Source: Sphagnum compactum
Taxonomy: Eukaryota > Bryophyta > Sphagnopsida > Sphagnales
Reading direction: 5' to 3'
Assembly: GCA_965153455.1 (NCBI GenBank)
Contig: OZ234502.1
Coordinates: 3,265,267-3,329,266 of the forward strand
DNA length: 64,000 bases
Shown: piece after piece, positions 48,311 through 59,305 of the stretch
How the letters are laid out: every line of letters starts with the position of its first letter
Numbering within the stretch: position 1 is the stretch's first letter
The notes under the pieces: generated by a model
Databases searched by the model: none
Seen by the model: the letters and a program-made list of their open reading frames with translations, nothing else
Told to the model about the DNA's origin: nothing
Translations under genes and position numbers: made by a program

Positions 48311-51300
48311 GATTTTGAATGTCAAATGCCACAAATGGGTGAAAATGTATGAAAGGAGAACCACTTAGGCAAAAAATGATGATGTATAATAAATATGATA
48401 ATGTACAATGAACTTTTTCTTGGTGGCAATCTTTTGGCAATCCTAAATTCAAGAATGTTTTTTTGAAATGTACCTGACAACTTTTTGTAATTCAAAGTTC
48501 ATTTTAAGTCAACACCAACCTTGATCCAATGGTTAGAGTAAGAAGATTAGGTACATTCAATGTGCATACAAAACCAAGGCATTGAAAGTCACAATTGGGC
48601 CAAACAAATAATTTATTTCCATTCATCATCAACAACTTTTAATAAATATAAAATAGTATTCATATTTGAAAACCTAAAAACAAGGTTTCCAACCACAAAC
48701 CCATTAGATAAAAAATATGATAGTGAATGTGCACATGATGAGAATGATAATAATACGAGTAGCTTCACAACCACAAGCACATGAAATCATGTATTATTGC
48801 ACAAAGAGAATTAAGGTGATTTAAATTAATAATTGATCGATTTTCCTTTTTAAAAGAACCTCATTTTTGATTTTGACATTAAATTTTCTTTTGCTAGGTT
48901 ATGTAGGTGCAAATTTGAGCTTTGGTTTTTCATATTTTTAAACCTTACAATTTTAATTTTTACACATTTTTTCAAAATACAAAAACCTTTGGACCTAGTT
49001 CAAAAATTGGGTTTGGTTTCATGTACACAAGACACATTTTCCAAGATTTCATATTGTATAGGTACAAAGATTTACACTAAATTAAAATTGGGGATCCATA
49101 GGTATTGAGTTTTACAACTAATTAAAATTGATCAATTATCTATAAAGTTTAGCTTAAAACAAATTTGAGCTTGCTTCACTTAAAAAAACCTAAACCTATA
49201 TCAAGAATTTTTTTTCAAGATTTTGATTTAGTTTGAATTCTAACAAAAAGCTAGTTCCATGGTCTAATTCTAATGCTAGTTTCATCAAAAGGATGTTGGT
49301 TTAGGTCCAAATCACAAACTTGAACATGAACCCCACATTTAACATTCCAAGCTAGAGAACCTACCAACATCGGTGTTGCAAAAAAAGAAAAAAAATGTTG
49401 ATTTATTTTTTTCCCAATTAAAGATCTTTAACACAACAATATGAAATTCTTGTTCAAAATTAATACTATAAGAACATTTTAGAAAAAAGAATGTTGTGAC
49501 ACTTCAATTTTAGTTTCATGATTCAATGACGATCCATCTCACGTTGCAAATTGCCTTGATTGGAACCTTATTATGCATCAATAACTTTAGTAATAATTCC
49601 AAAATTATCTTTAATAATTGATATGAATGGAAAGAATATAAATTAGATTAAATCTTTGTAATTCCAAGTTCTTACATCAATAAACATTTCTTCACACCTA
49701 ATGTTATCTTGGTGGCAAGTAACTATCATCAAAATCATTTAAAACTTCAAATTCACATACATACTTTTAGTAGACACAAAAACAAATGTGGCATCCTTGG
49801 TGCCAATTAGTGGCACATTAGAACTCAATATTTAACTAATGCCCCAATCTTGTCCAAAATATAAATTTCACTAAAAAGTTTGGTGATAATTTAAAATACT
49901 CCAAAATGACCTTATAACTTGGTGGTCAAATAATACTCGTTTCTTATCCATTCCCCCATTCCCCTCTCTCACCCCTCTTGAATTCACTTTTCATCATTAT
50001 GCAAGCTTCTCTACATATGATTATTTTAAATTGCTTGGTATTCACTAACAATTGATGAGATTCAAATATCGCATAAACAACATGGAAACGCAAGACAATC
50101 CCAAAGTAGATGACAAAATAGTGTTCATGAGTGTTGATGAAGAGCACACCATATCAATAGATTACCATTGTGCATCATGTCTAAATGTGATGAATGGGAT
50201 GGGTGCTAATCGACAACTTTGTTATGTAACATCAACCCCAAGTGTGAATGCATGGGATGAGGATGTTAGATGATGATACATAGGCTAATGGTAAGTTGCT
50301 CATGTGGCATGGTATCTAGTAAGTGTTAGGGAAGGTAACCACAAACTACTCTAACACAACGTGTGATGCTACCTGAAGTAAAATATTTTGCTCAATGTGA
50401 AGGTGATGATGTTAATAGACATACATGGGAATTAATCATCCCACCCTACAAAATGTATTCAAAAGGTCTTATGAATTGCACATGAGATAGTTTACCATCA
50501 TGGATGAAGTCATACATGAACATCTTTATTTCTCTCGTAATGAGTCTATTTCATCATTAATACTTCATTTTCCATCAACACATACATTTTCACTATGGAT
50601 GAAGTTCATCCAACATTATCCATGTTTCATCCAAAATGAATATTTGAAATTTGATGAGGTTCTTTTAACAACAAACACTAGGACTTTAAACACGAGAAAA
50701 CCTTCTTTTTTTTTGGTTTGTCTTGTCATTTGGCACATAGACTAACATTGCATGTCAAAGGTATGGGAATCAAGTAGGTGAACTATATTTGATTGGAAAT
50801 TGAAGTGGGTTGAGGACAACATTTTGTGTTCCATTTCAAAAGCTCAATGATAATCAGCTTTGGGTCATATATCATAGTACCATGGCAAGTTCAATGTCAA
50901 ATAGTAATTTTATTTTGAAGATTCCATGCAAAATAAAAATTAAAAAAATTAATTTTTAATTAAAAAAAAAAGAAATCCACAATACTCAAAACCATTCTTT
51001 ATTTTCCTTCACAAAATTTTAAAAAATCAACATTTCGGAAGATGATATAATTAGTGTTGAAGCTGCCATGGCACCACAATACTCTTTCAAGTCAATAGCC
51101 CAAAGTGGTTGATTTCAATAATGGAAAAATGTATATTCAAAGAAGTGGGTTGAGAAATGGAATAGTTCTTTCGCCCATATCTAAATACCGTAGTATGTAC
51201 TTGGGCCTATTCAACACTAATTCTATTATTTTCAGAAATGCTGAAAATTTTCCCTGAATTTAAAATTTTTTTTTTTCAAAAATAAAAATTTTCTCAAGGA

Positions 51301-52484
51301 AAACAAACAATCGGATGGACATTTTTGAGGAACGTATATATCATTTGTCAAAATGGAATCCTCAAAATTAATTAATTATTCGACAAATATTGTGTCAAAG
51401 TTGCCAAGGTGGTGGTATAGAGGGTAAAAAAGGTACTAAGGTGGGAAATCAAGTGGAGGGAAGTACATACGGGCCCACTATGGGCACCGAAGGCGGCCAC
51501 GAGGATTGATAGAATGGCACCTTCCACAAGCATGGTAGTGCCCGATTAGCGGTGTGGCCAATGGGAGGCCACGAACTCAAGCTCTCCCTTTTTGATAGTG
51601 TGTCGATACAAAATTGCATGTTACAATCAAGAATCTTCCAATTCATGTTCGGCAACTTCCTTCCATTGTTGTTGTATTTTATGTCTCTCTTTCTCGCCCT
51701 CCTCAAGGCTCGGGGTTCCTTCAATTCATGTTCAAATTAGGGTTTCATGAAAAAGTCAAACCAAGAAAAAATAATGGACCACTAATGAAAACACAAAGTG
51801 GGTGTTGAGGTTTTGAAGTTTGATATATCAAATTATAAAATATCCATTGAATAATAATAACCCAACAATCTTTTGCAATTCTCGACTAGAATTCATAAAA
51901 GACAAGCTGAAATTCGGATTGTGAATTTGAATTTTAATGAAAGGGAAAGTTTCATGGAATACCATATATATATATATATATAAATGAATTTTTTTTCTTT
52001 AAATTTTTGACATCATTTCTAATTTTGGCCGTTCTTCTAAGTCTTACTTGAATGAAACAAATCCCCACAACCCCATTTCCTTGTTTAAAAAAACCAATCA
52101 CTTTAACAAAGCAAAAGTGCCGCAAGAGAAGAGAAACAAAAGAGAAAAGCAGCTTTCATGTTTTTTTGTGGAGTCGAGACATTTTAATTAATCACATCAA
52201 TATCAAACTATTTACACAATTGCAAAGTCACCAACTTTCCCAAATTGAATTGTGTATAACATATAGTGATGGCCGGATAAGAAAGTTTTTAAGAAAAATT
52301 CATAAAAATTGATTAGTATATCTTTACAAACTATATATTACATTCCAAATAAAGCAAACCTTGCAAGTTGTGTAAAATAGCTTGATGACTAGAAAATTAA
52401 AGCCTAACTATTTTATTTTTTTCTGCATTTCTCCTAAAAAAAAGAAATTTGTGTCAGCAGATCTGAAGCAAAAAAAATGGCAGA
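48311..52484. other. AT-rich intergenic with a possible MuDR-like trace
   Basis: Mostly unassigned AT-rich DNA. At about 50284-50326 the plus strand reads LMVSCSCGMVSSKC, which resembles the CxC part of a SWIM zinc finger as found in MuDR/FAR1-type transposases, but no transposase core was recognised. An AT run lies at about 51963-51982. Confidence 0.4.
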
Positions 52485-52643
52485 TTGGGGATCAAGAATG
52501 AATGAATGAATGAATGTCTTAACAAAGAGAGAAGAAGAAGAAGAAGAAGAAGTTGGGGATCAGGAATGAATGAATGAATGAATGTCTTGACAAAGAGAGA
52601 AGAAGAAGAAGAAGAAGAAGTTGGGGATCAGGAATGAATGAAT
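52485..52643. repeat. 68-bp tandem repeat with AATG and AAG microsatellites
   Basis: Copies start with ttggggatca at 52485, 52553 and 52621 (last one truncated). Each full copy contains AATG units, a tgtctt-acaaagagag word and a run of AAG. Confidence 0.95.
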
Positions 52644-53470
52644 TTGTTCACAAGGGGAGACAGGAGAAAATGGGGATCAGGATTTCTTGAGAGAGAGAGA
52701 GAGAGAGTGTGAGAGAGACAGAGGGGGATTGCTTGATTGATTAATTGATTTGGTGCAACAGTGAAGAGAAAAAGAGTTGTGGAGGTTTTCAGAGATTTGG
52801 ATTTGTAGGTATTTATTTGCAAACTACCCAAAAAAAAAGAGAAGAATTTGCTTTTGCGGGTGGGGTGAAAACAAAAAAGGAGATTAAATGGTTGGTGGTA
52901 CTACTCTTCTTATTATTTATATTTCCAACGCAATCCATGCAACTCTTTGTGGGCACCGACTGTGCTATTGCAATGAAGAAGCCCAATAATACAAAGTCTT
53001 GCAGCTACTGTAGCGGGAGGGAGGGAGCCAGGGAGGGAGGGAGGAGCTTCCCGGGGACTCTCCAGGAGGAGGAGGAGGAGGAGGAGGGGACTAAAAAAGA
53101 AAGCAAAAAATTATGCAAAAACGGGCCCCACTTTTGCTGTAGCTACTGCAAACACAGAAACAAAAGAGTGTGCACAGAAACAAACAGTTGCAGCAGCAGC
53201 AGCACCTTGCTCGCTACTTTGTTGTTTGCCTCCCACCCCCCCAAAAAAAAAAAAAAAAAGCTTACCTTTGTGCTCCTCTATCTTTTGGTATTTTCACACG
53301 ACGCTCACTTGTTGCAGCCAGGAAAAACTGTGTTTTGCAAAATCCCAGTAAGTTCATCATCGTGTCTTTGGTATTGTTTGGTTTGTTTGCAGGAGTTTTT
53401 GTTTTGTTTTGTTTTGTTTTGTAAGAGATTTTGATTTTCAGTTGGATTCAGGAGTTTGTGGAGTTTTGTC

Positions 53471-53512
<42 letters not shown>

Positions 53513-53926
53513 TCTCTCTTTCTCTCTGTGGTGATTTTTTTTTCTCTGTGGATGTTCGAGTGGCATCTGCGTTTCTGTCAGCTTCTTCTCTTCGATCTCT
53601 TCTGGATCGAAATTCTTGCTCGCAAATCCTAATGTTGGAGCTGCAAATTGCTGGCTTGTTCTTGATCCGAAGAGGCTGTTTCTACACTGATCACAATCCC
53701 TTACAGATTTTTGTGTAACAGGACTGATGATGCACCATCACACTGGAATGTAGGGAATCAAAGTCGAGAATACTCTCGAGGGTCGAGGAGGAGATCCATC
53801 CCCTCTCTCCGTCTCTGTGGTTCTCTCTCGGTTTGTCTGTCTGTTTTGTGTATCTAGGTCTGTTTTGTGTCTTCTGGGCGGTGCTCGCTGATAAGGAGGA
53901 GAAGAAGGAGCTTGGGGAGATTTTCA
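52644..53926 (+). promoter_or_regulatory. Promoter and leader region of the RING-H2 gene
   Basis: Rich in simple repeats: GA run 52689-52708, GGAG/GGA-rich 53010-53090, A run 53243-53259, GTTTT 53400-53421 and a CT run of about 35 bases at 53472-53506. A 229-residue open frame (52745-53434) is made of these low-complexity pieces and I do not accept it as a gene. CT-rich leaders are common in plant genes. Confidence 0.45.
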
Positions 53927-54961
53927 ATGACAGCTGCTTGGCATTTAGCACGCGGCGAGCAACAGCATCAAGTGCAAAGAAATGCAGGAGGAATCAGGAA
54001 ACCGCCGCCGTCTCCTCCCGCTCCGCCGCTTATCAATTCCCCACTGTTCTCGCCGGCACCCCCCGACCCCAGCACGAGTCAAGGATCTTACCTCTCACGC
54101 GCCTTCAACTCCAACGTCATGGTCGTGCTCGCCGTGGTCCTCTTCGCTCTCGTGGTGGTCGCGGTGCTCAACACACTGGCGCGTTGTCGGATCATACGCC
54201 GACTGCGGATGCAACAACAGTTGCCATCGCCAGAATCGCAGCAGCAGCAACAACAGCAGCAACAGCGGCACCACAAAGGTCTGGAAAAGGCGGAGATCGA
54301 GGCGCTCCCTGTGATCACATACGGCGTCGATAGTAGCAAGCTCAACGTGGAAGAACTCGACGGCGGCAGCCATGATTGCGTGGTGTGCTTGAGCGAGTAC
54401 CAGAAGGGAGAGAAACTGCGGTTACTGCCGCTCTGCAACCATGGCTTCCATCTCGACTGCATCGAGACTTGGTTGAGCTTGCACACTTCTTGCCCTGTTT
54501 GCCGCCACGGTGTGCTTGCTGAGTCCACGGATCCTCAGATTGCTGCAAACCCCTCCACTCCTCCTCCAGAAGCAGATCATCATCAACAACAACAAGAACA
54601 ACCCTCAGCGAGCTCGCAGGATGGTGCATCTTCAAGTGCAGCAAGCTTGGGTGGAGCCGGTACAAGACTCGGAAGTGCGCTCTTCGGTAGTGCAAGATTT
54701 GGGAGTGCGAGAACAAGCAGCCAGCGGCAGCAGCAGCAGCAGCACATGGAGATCGAAGTCGGAGCAGATAATCAGCGGAGAGATCATGGAGCTGCTGCTA
54801 GCACCTCTTCCTTGAACCGGCCGACGTCCACAAGATGGGCGTCTTTATCTGCAATTCTGTCGCCTGGAGGATTGGCTCGTCTCTCTTCCGGTGCTGCTGG
54901 GTATACACGGGGCCGCCAGCAGCAACAGCTACGGAATCAAGCACCATCATCCGCAGCTTGA
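53927..54961 (+). CDS. ATL-family RING-H2 E3 ubiquitin ligase
   Basis: 344 residues, single exon, as is usual for ATL genes. ATL proteins are membrane-anchored E3 ligases that act in defence and hormone signalling. In order it has a Pro-rich N-terminus (about 25-55), one membrane helix (about 63-85, NVMVVLAVVLFALVVVAVL) and a short basic stretch. A Gln run (about 104-113) and the GLD-type motif GLEKAEIEALPV (118-129) follow. The RING-H2 finger spans C151-C192: C151-x2-C154-x15-C170-x-H172-x2-H175-x2-C178-x10-C189-x2-C192. The Pro before C170 and Trp182 after C178 are ATL hallmarks. The C-terminal 150 residues are Ser/Gln/Ala-rich and look disordered. The start at 53927 is the first in-frame ATG; the frame extends upstream only through a GTG. 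Target proteins cannot be inferred. Confidence 0.93.
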   Translation: MTAAWHLARGEQQHQVQRNAGGIRKPPPSPPAPPLINSPLFSPAPPDPSTSQGSYLSRAFNSNVMVVLAVVLFALVVVAVLNTLARCRIIRRLRMQQQLPSPESQQQQQQQQQRHHKGLEKAEIEALPVITYGVDSSKLNVEELDGGSHDCVVCLSEYQKGEKLRLLPLCNHGFHLDCIETWLSLHTSCPVCRHGVLAESTDPQIAANPSTPPPEADHHQQQQEQPSASSQDGASSSAASLGGAGTRLGSALFGSARFGSARTSSQRQQQQQHMEIEVGADNQRRDHGAAASTSSLNRPTSTRWASLSAILSPGGLARLSSGAAGYTRGRQQQQLRNQAPSSAA

Positions 54962-55440
54962 GCCATACTGAAGAAAGCTCTCACTCATAGAAGAAGATTT
55001 CAGAAAGAGCAACATCATGACCACTTTCAGAAAGATGAACATCATGATGGTGATCTGAGGGGACTCTGCTGGGAATGCTCAGATTCTTTTTTTCAGGCGC
55101 ACAAGATAACAAACTCCTTGTTTTGCTAGCGAGTACAGCTGCATCCTGGAGACAACAGTTAACAGATTTTGCAACAGGCAAACCAGATCAGAATCTGCAG
55201 CAGCTCTAGTGGGTGGGCAACAAATCTGTACCAACTTCCAAGGAAGAATCATGTTGGCAATCCTTTTCAATTTCTCACTGCAAGCAATCCTGAAGCAAAC
55301 TTCTTCCATTCCACCACCCCGTGGAAGCAAGCAAGTTTGCATTATGAGGAGCACTATGAAAGAGCATTTGATCCCTAATTGCCTGATGTTGTTGAACTTC
55401 CTTCTGTTTGGATCTACTCATGTGCACTTCCTGAATGATG
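54962..55440 (+). other. Probable 3' untranslated region of the RING-H2 gene
   Basis: Moderate GC content directly following the stop. Contains two copies of an aacatcatga word with cagaaaga (about 55000-55040). No coding sequence is supported. Confidence 0.4.
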
Positions 55441-55449
55441 GTGATGATG

Positions 55450-55805
55450 ATGAGCAGATCTAGATTCTGATGATGATGATGAGCCTGCAGATAGAGATTC
55501 TGCTGCTGATGATGAGCAGATAGAGATTCTGATGCAGATGATGAGAGAAAATAGAGATTCTGATGCAAATGATGAGAGAAAACAGAGATTCTGATCATGT
55601 GGAGCAGATAGATTCTGATGGTCAGCACACAGATTCTGATGCAGATCAGCACACAGATTCTCCTGCAGATCAGCAGACTGATTTTGATGACGATCAGTAG
55701 ACAGATTCTTTTGATGATCCCCAGATTCTTACACTCTGGGCTTTTCAAATCCTGTGAGCAGATTGCTTTCATGAATGATGATGACGATGATGATGATGAT
55801 GAGGT
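55450..55805. repeat. Minisatellite based on agattctgatg units, followed by a GAT microsatellite
   Basis: More than ten irregular units combine agattctgatg(c) with gatgatgagcagata or gatcagcacac, at spacings of roughly 24-33 bases. A GAT run follows at about 55775-55803. Reading frames in it are repetitive (Asp/Gln-rich or Ile/Leu-rich on the other strand) and not gene-like. Confidence 0.85.
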
Positions 55806-58015
55806 GCAGAGATTCTTACACTTCTTTTCAGATCTCCGGGTTTTTTTTGTCAATTGTGTACAACAACAGACATGCTCTTGAAACAGAGATTCTTGGGTTA
55901 TACTTTTACTGAAGAAATCAGTAAGTACAAAATTTCACTTCGAAGATTCTAAGTTTGTCTCTTCTGCAAAGGGACATGCACAACGGGAATGGGAGTTGGA
56001 AAATCATCACAGGATTGAGCTATGTCTTGGGGCAAGCATTTGCATCTCTAATTTTTCTTTTGCATACAATTGGGGTGCAGACAGAATGAATGAATGATTC
56101 AACAACTGTTCCAGGCCAAGAAAAGAAAAGCAACAAATTGTCTCATCATGGCTTCTTAGAGCTGCTGGTTTCCACCAAACCTTTCGATATTTCTTTGCAG
56201 TGTTTGTTGGCTGTATAGTAATACCATGCTGCAAAAAATTTATCTCAGAAATTCTTCAATGTCAAAGATTTGAACTTCATTTCTGGTTGATTTCAGTGTT
56301 AACTCTTGCACGATTTCCTCTATGTGATTAGGAGGCTTCAAATGTAGACAAGTCCTCTTTCTCTCAGTTTCTCACACATACTTGCTGCTATGATGATCCC
56401 GTCAGTCATGTCCAAAAACTATTTGTGAGTTTCTCCCATTTTACAAGCCAAGTTCTCCAAAGTTTTCAACTTTGGAATTCTTTATGCATCCAAATCAATA
56501 ACTTGCTCAAGATAAACAGTCATGGCACACTGATGGCATATACCCATCAGTCTCTTTTAAAGCTAACCCTTTTTGCGACACCCATGTGTGAGATTGTTGA
56601 AATTTTGTCACCCACCACCCACCCTGCATAAACTGTCCAAACTAATTGCTCTTTGTATGTGGATTCAATTGAGTACTTCTGGGTGTTCTTGCAGACATCT
56701 TGAAACATCAAATTGTATTAGAGGAAGTTGGACATAAATCATTTCAAGTACATTCCCAAATCATAACATGATCTTTCCTTACTATTGCATCCCACAACTT
56801 GAACTGTTGTGTGTTGAACTATGTCTTCTCTTCTAGACTTCTTTTTCTATAGAGGCATGGCAAGAGGTCAAACCTTTCACCATGTGCATTGGTTTCATTG
56901 TTTCCAACTTACATAATGTAAAATAGAGATCTGCACAGAATAGATTGCATTCTCAAGTTGATGAATCTCAAAAGGATTAATATATGCCCTTTAGAGAATC
57001 AATAAGGAGCAATGAATCCTTCAAACTCCACATGATTCAATAGTAGATAGATTTTCTTTGAGTGTTCAACCAAGCAAGCTACTTGACATCTTGTCATCAA
57101 GAAGTGGTTATTGTTTACTACAAAACACCATCCCATTTTTTTTCCATTACTATTGGTTGCACCCCTCCAGAATTCCAAATCCGACTGTTCTTTAGCCCCA
57201 CCAATTTTCTGCAAATCAAACATTTGTATACGTAATGATTGTCTATCCACGTTTGGATCTGTTCACTTTGAATAAAAGAACAGTAGATACAGGGTGAAAG
57301 TGTTTGTTGTTGTTGGATAATCTGCAAAAATCAATGACAAGGTCTAAGGAAGAAGCACACAAGAAAAACAAAATGCTTATAATGAGTACAAGAAAAACCC
57401 AGATGAGCTCATTTCTCATGCAAATGACATGAGCTGAATACAAGAGAAACCAAAATGATCCTGCAATTGAACACAAACATGACAACACAAAACATAAATT
57501 TGGTGGCTGTAATACATGATTCAGCCTCTTCAATACCATATGAGACATCCAATGCATTTGACACAATTGGCTCACATGCCAGAGCTCAAAATGATCTTGT
57601 CCACTCATGCACAAGAACACAAACACATGTGCTTTGATACTACATTAAAAATGCACACACAAGAAGACAATTCTTTACTACATAAAGAAAAAGGTTTCTT
57701 AGGCAATGCTCACTACACATAAAGGTAAAGGTTCTTAGTCATCCCCTCCAGAGCATTGACCTAGCATCAAATTTTCCAATCATTTCCAACCTTCAAACCA
57801 TCAAATGTGAAATTTCATTTAAGAAATTTAAATTCTGCTTGTTGAATTCTCCTGCCATCAAGAGGATGAATCATGCAACAAAGATTGCCAACATCACAGA
57901 TTAATCTTGGTGGAGGCAATCCAAAGAATGTCTGAAGGATCACACAAGCTTTCAGACAAACATCCTGACCCAAGCCTAGTGGGTTATGCATCTAAGAAAC
58001 AGTGAAGGAATACAG
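55806..58015. other. Intergenic, no gene seen
   Basis: Open frames on both strands (for example minus 56999-57250 and 57243-57626) match no family I recognise. No repeats of note. Confidence 0.5.
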
Positions 58016-58310
58016 TCATGAAGGATGGGTCTACGACGGAAGAAAAGATTCATAAATCCCTGGCCCAAGAAGGAAATACACAATCATGGACGAGGATGGG
58101 TTTAAGAAGGAATCCCTGGTCGAAGAAGGAAACACACAAATATGGAGGAGGATGGGTTTAAGAAGGAAGAAAAGATTCTCAAATCCCTGGCCCGAGAAGG
58201 AAACACACTACCATTGAGGAGGAGGATGGGTTAGAAAGAAGAAAATCCCAGGATCCACAGATCCCGGGCCCAAGAAGAAGGAAACACACACAATCATGGA
58301 GGGGAGAGGA
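58016..58310. repeat. Diverged minisatellite, about four units of 55-75 bp
   Basis: Each unit contains gaggatgggtt, an aagaagga or gaagaaaa word, tccctgg or tcccgggcc, then gaaggaaacacaca with an atcatgga or atatggagg end. Units vary in length by indels. Confidence 0.85.
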
Positions 58311-58340
58311 GGAGGGACAGGTAAGAAAGAGGAAAAGAGT

Positions 58341-58346
58341 CACGTG
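58341..58346 (+). promoter_or_regulatory. G-box (CACGTG)
   Basis: A perfect CACGTG core about 960 bases upstream of the Rubisco activase start codon. G-boxes are common in light-regulated plant promoters. The distance is large, so a role is only possible, not shown. Confidence 0.25.
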
Positions 58347-58559
58347 TGCAATCCCTGGTCTCATGCAGAAAAGGCCATCCTGAAGTGTTGGTCTTGTTAT
58401 ACTCTAAATCTTGTGTGTGGTAACCAATTGCCCATCTATCCAGTAAGAGAATCTGTGGGTGTCTGGAGTGAGCCAGGAAGAAGAAGAAGAAAGCCACCAA
58501 ATGCTTGTTGGATGGTGCATAGTAGAATCCATCATGACCCACCATCATTAGATCACAAC

Positions 58560-58732
58560 AATAATGATGCTGATGATGATGATATCATGCTGCTGATGAT
58601 ATGATGCTCATGAAGATGATAATGAAGAAGAAGGTGAAGATGAAGATGATGAAGAAGAAGATGATGATGAAGACAAAGATGAAGAAGAAGATGATGATGA
58701 TGATGATGATGATGTCATCATCATCATCAGGA
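58560..58732. repeat. GAT/GAAGAT microsatellite
   Basis: GATGAT, GAAGAT and ATGATG units form a compound simple repeat ending in an ATC run. The frames across it encode only Met/Lys/Asp or Ile/Phe runs. Confidence 0.95.
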
Positions 58733-58993
58733 GTTTCACAATCTTGTTCTAATTTTGCTGAGAAATTCATGGGTTTGGTAGAAGAAAACGATTCTGGAAT
58801 AGGAGGATTTTTGGGTCTGCAAGGCGTCTGTCCATTGGGTCCCTCTTTGCTTGATGTTGTCTTCTTGTGTGGAGATTGGATCCGGCCCTTGCCCTAGCAG
58901 CTAGGGAAATAATGGCCATACACAGGCGCAACGATATCCATCCTTGAGTGGATAACGAATCTCTCACCCCAAACAGAACTCTCTCTCTCTCTC

Positions 58994-59044
58994 TATATAT
59001 ATTCTTGCAGCTAGCTAGCTACAGTTGTAGAGTAGCAGCTAGCT
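58994..59044 (+). promoter_or_regulatory. TATA box and leader hairpin of the Rubisco activase gene
   Basis: tatatatat at 58994-59002 follows a CT run. The expected transcription start is about 30 bases on. Immediately there, agctagctagctac (59009-59022) can pair with gtagcagctagct (59032-59044) around a 9-base loop. The start codon lies at 59306, giving a leader near 275 bases. Confidence 0.5.
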
Positions 59045-59305
59045 ATGCAGGCAGGATCAGGGGTTGGAAGTTTTGTGCTATGAGAAGAAAGAAAGTTGGT
59101 GAGCAATTGGGGATAATGGTTACAAAAGCTTTTCGCATCTTGTTGCATTGATTCAGTAGGAGGAGGAGGAGAGCAAAGTTTTGGAAAGATTTTTGTTTTG
59201 GCTGTGTGGGTTGTGTATCCTCCTGTGTCTCTCTACTTCTTATTGCCTTCTCTGCCTTCCTGCCTGCCTGCCTGCCGAATTTTCTTGGATTCAACAACAG
59301 CAGCA

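Noticed and set aside
52745-53434. 229-residue open frame on the plus strand
   Set aside because: It is a patchwork of simple repeats (GGA, AAA, GTTTT) with no domain, and it lies in the promoter and leader zone of the RING-H2 gene.
54088-54528. 146-residue minus-strand frame across the RING-H2 gene
   Set aside because: Antisense shadow of the Gln-rich and RING coding sequence.
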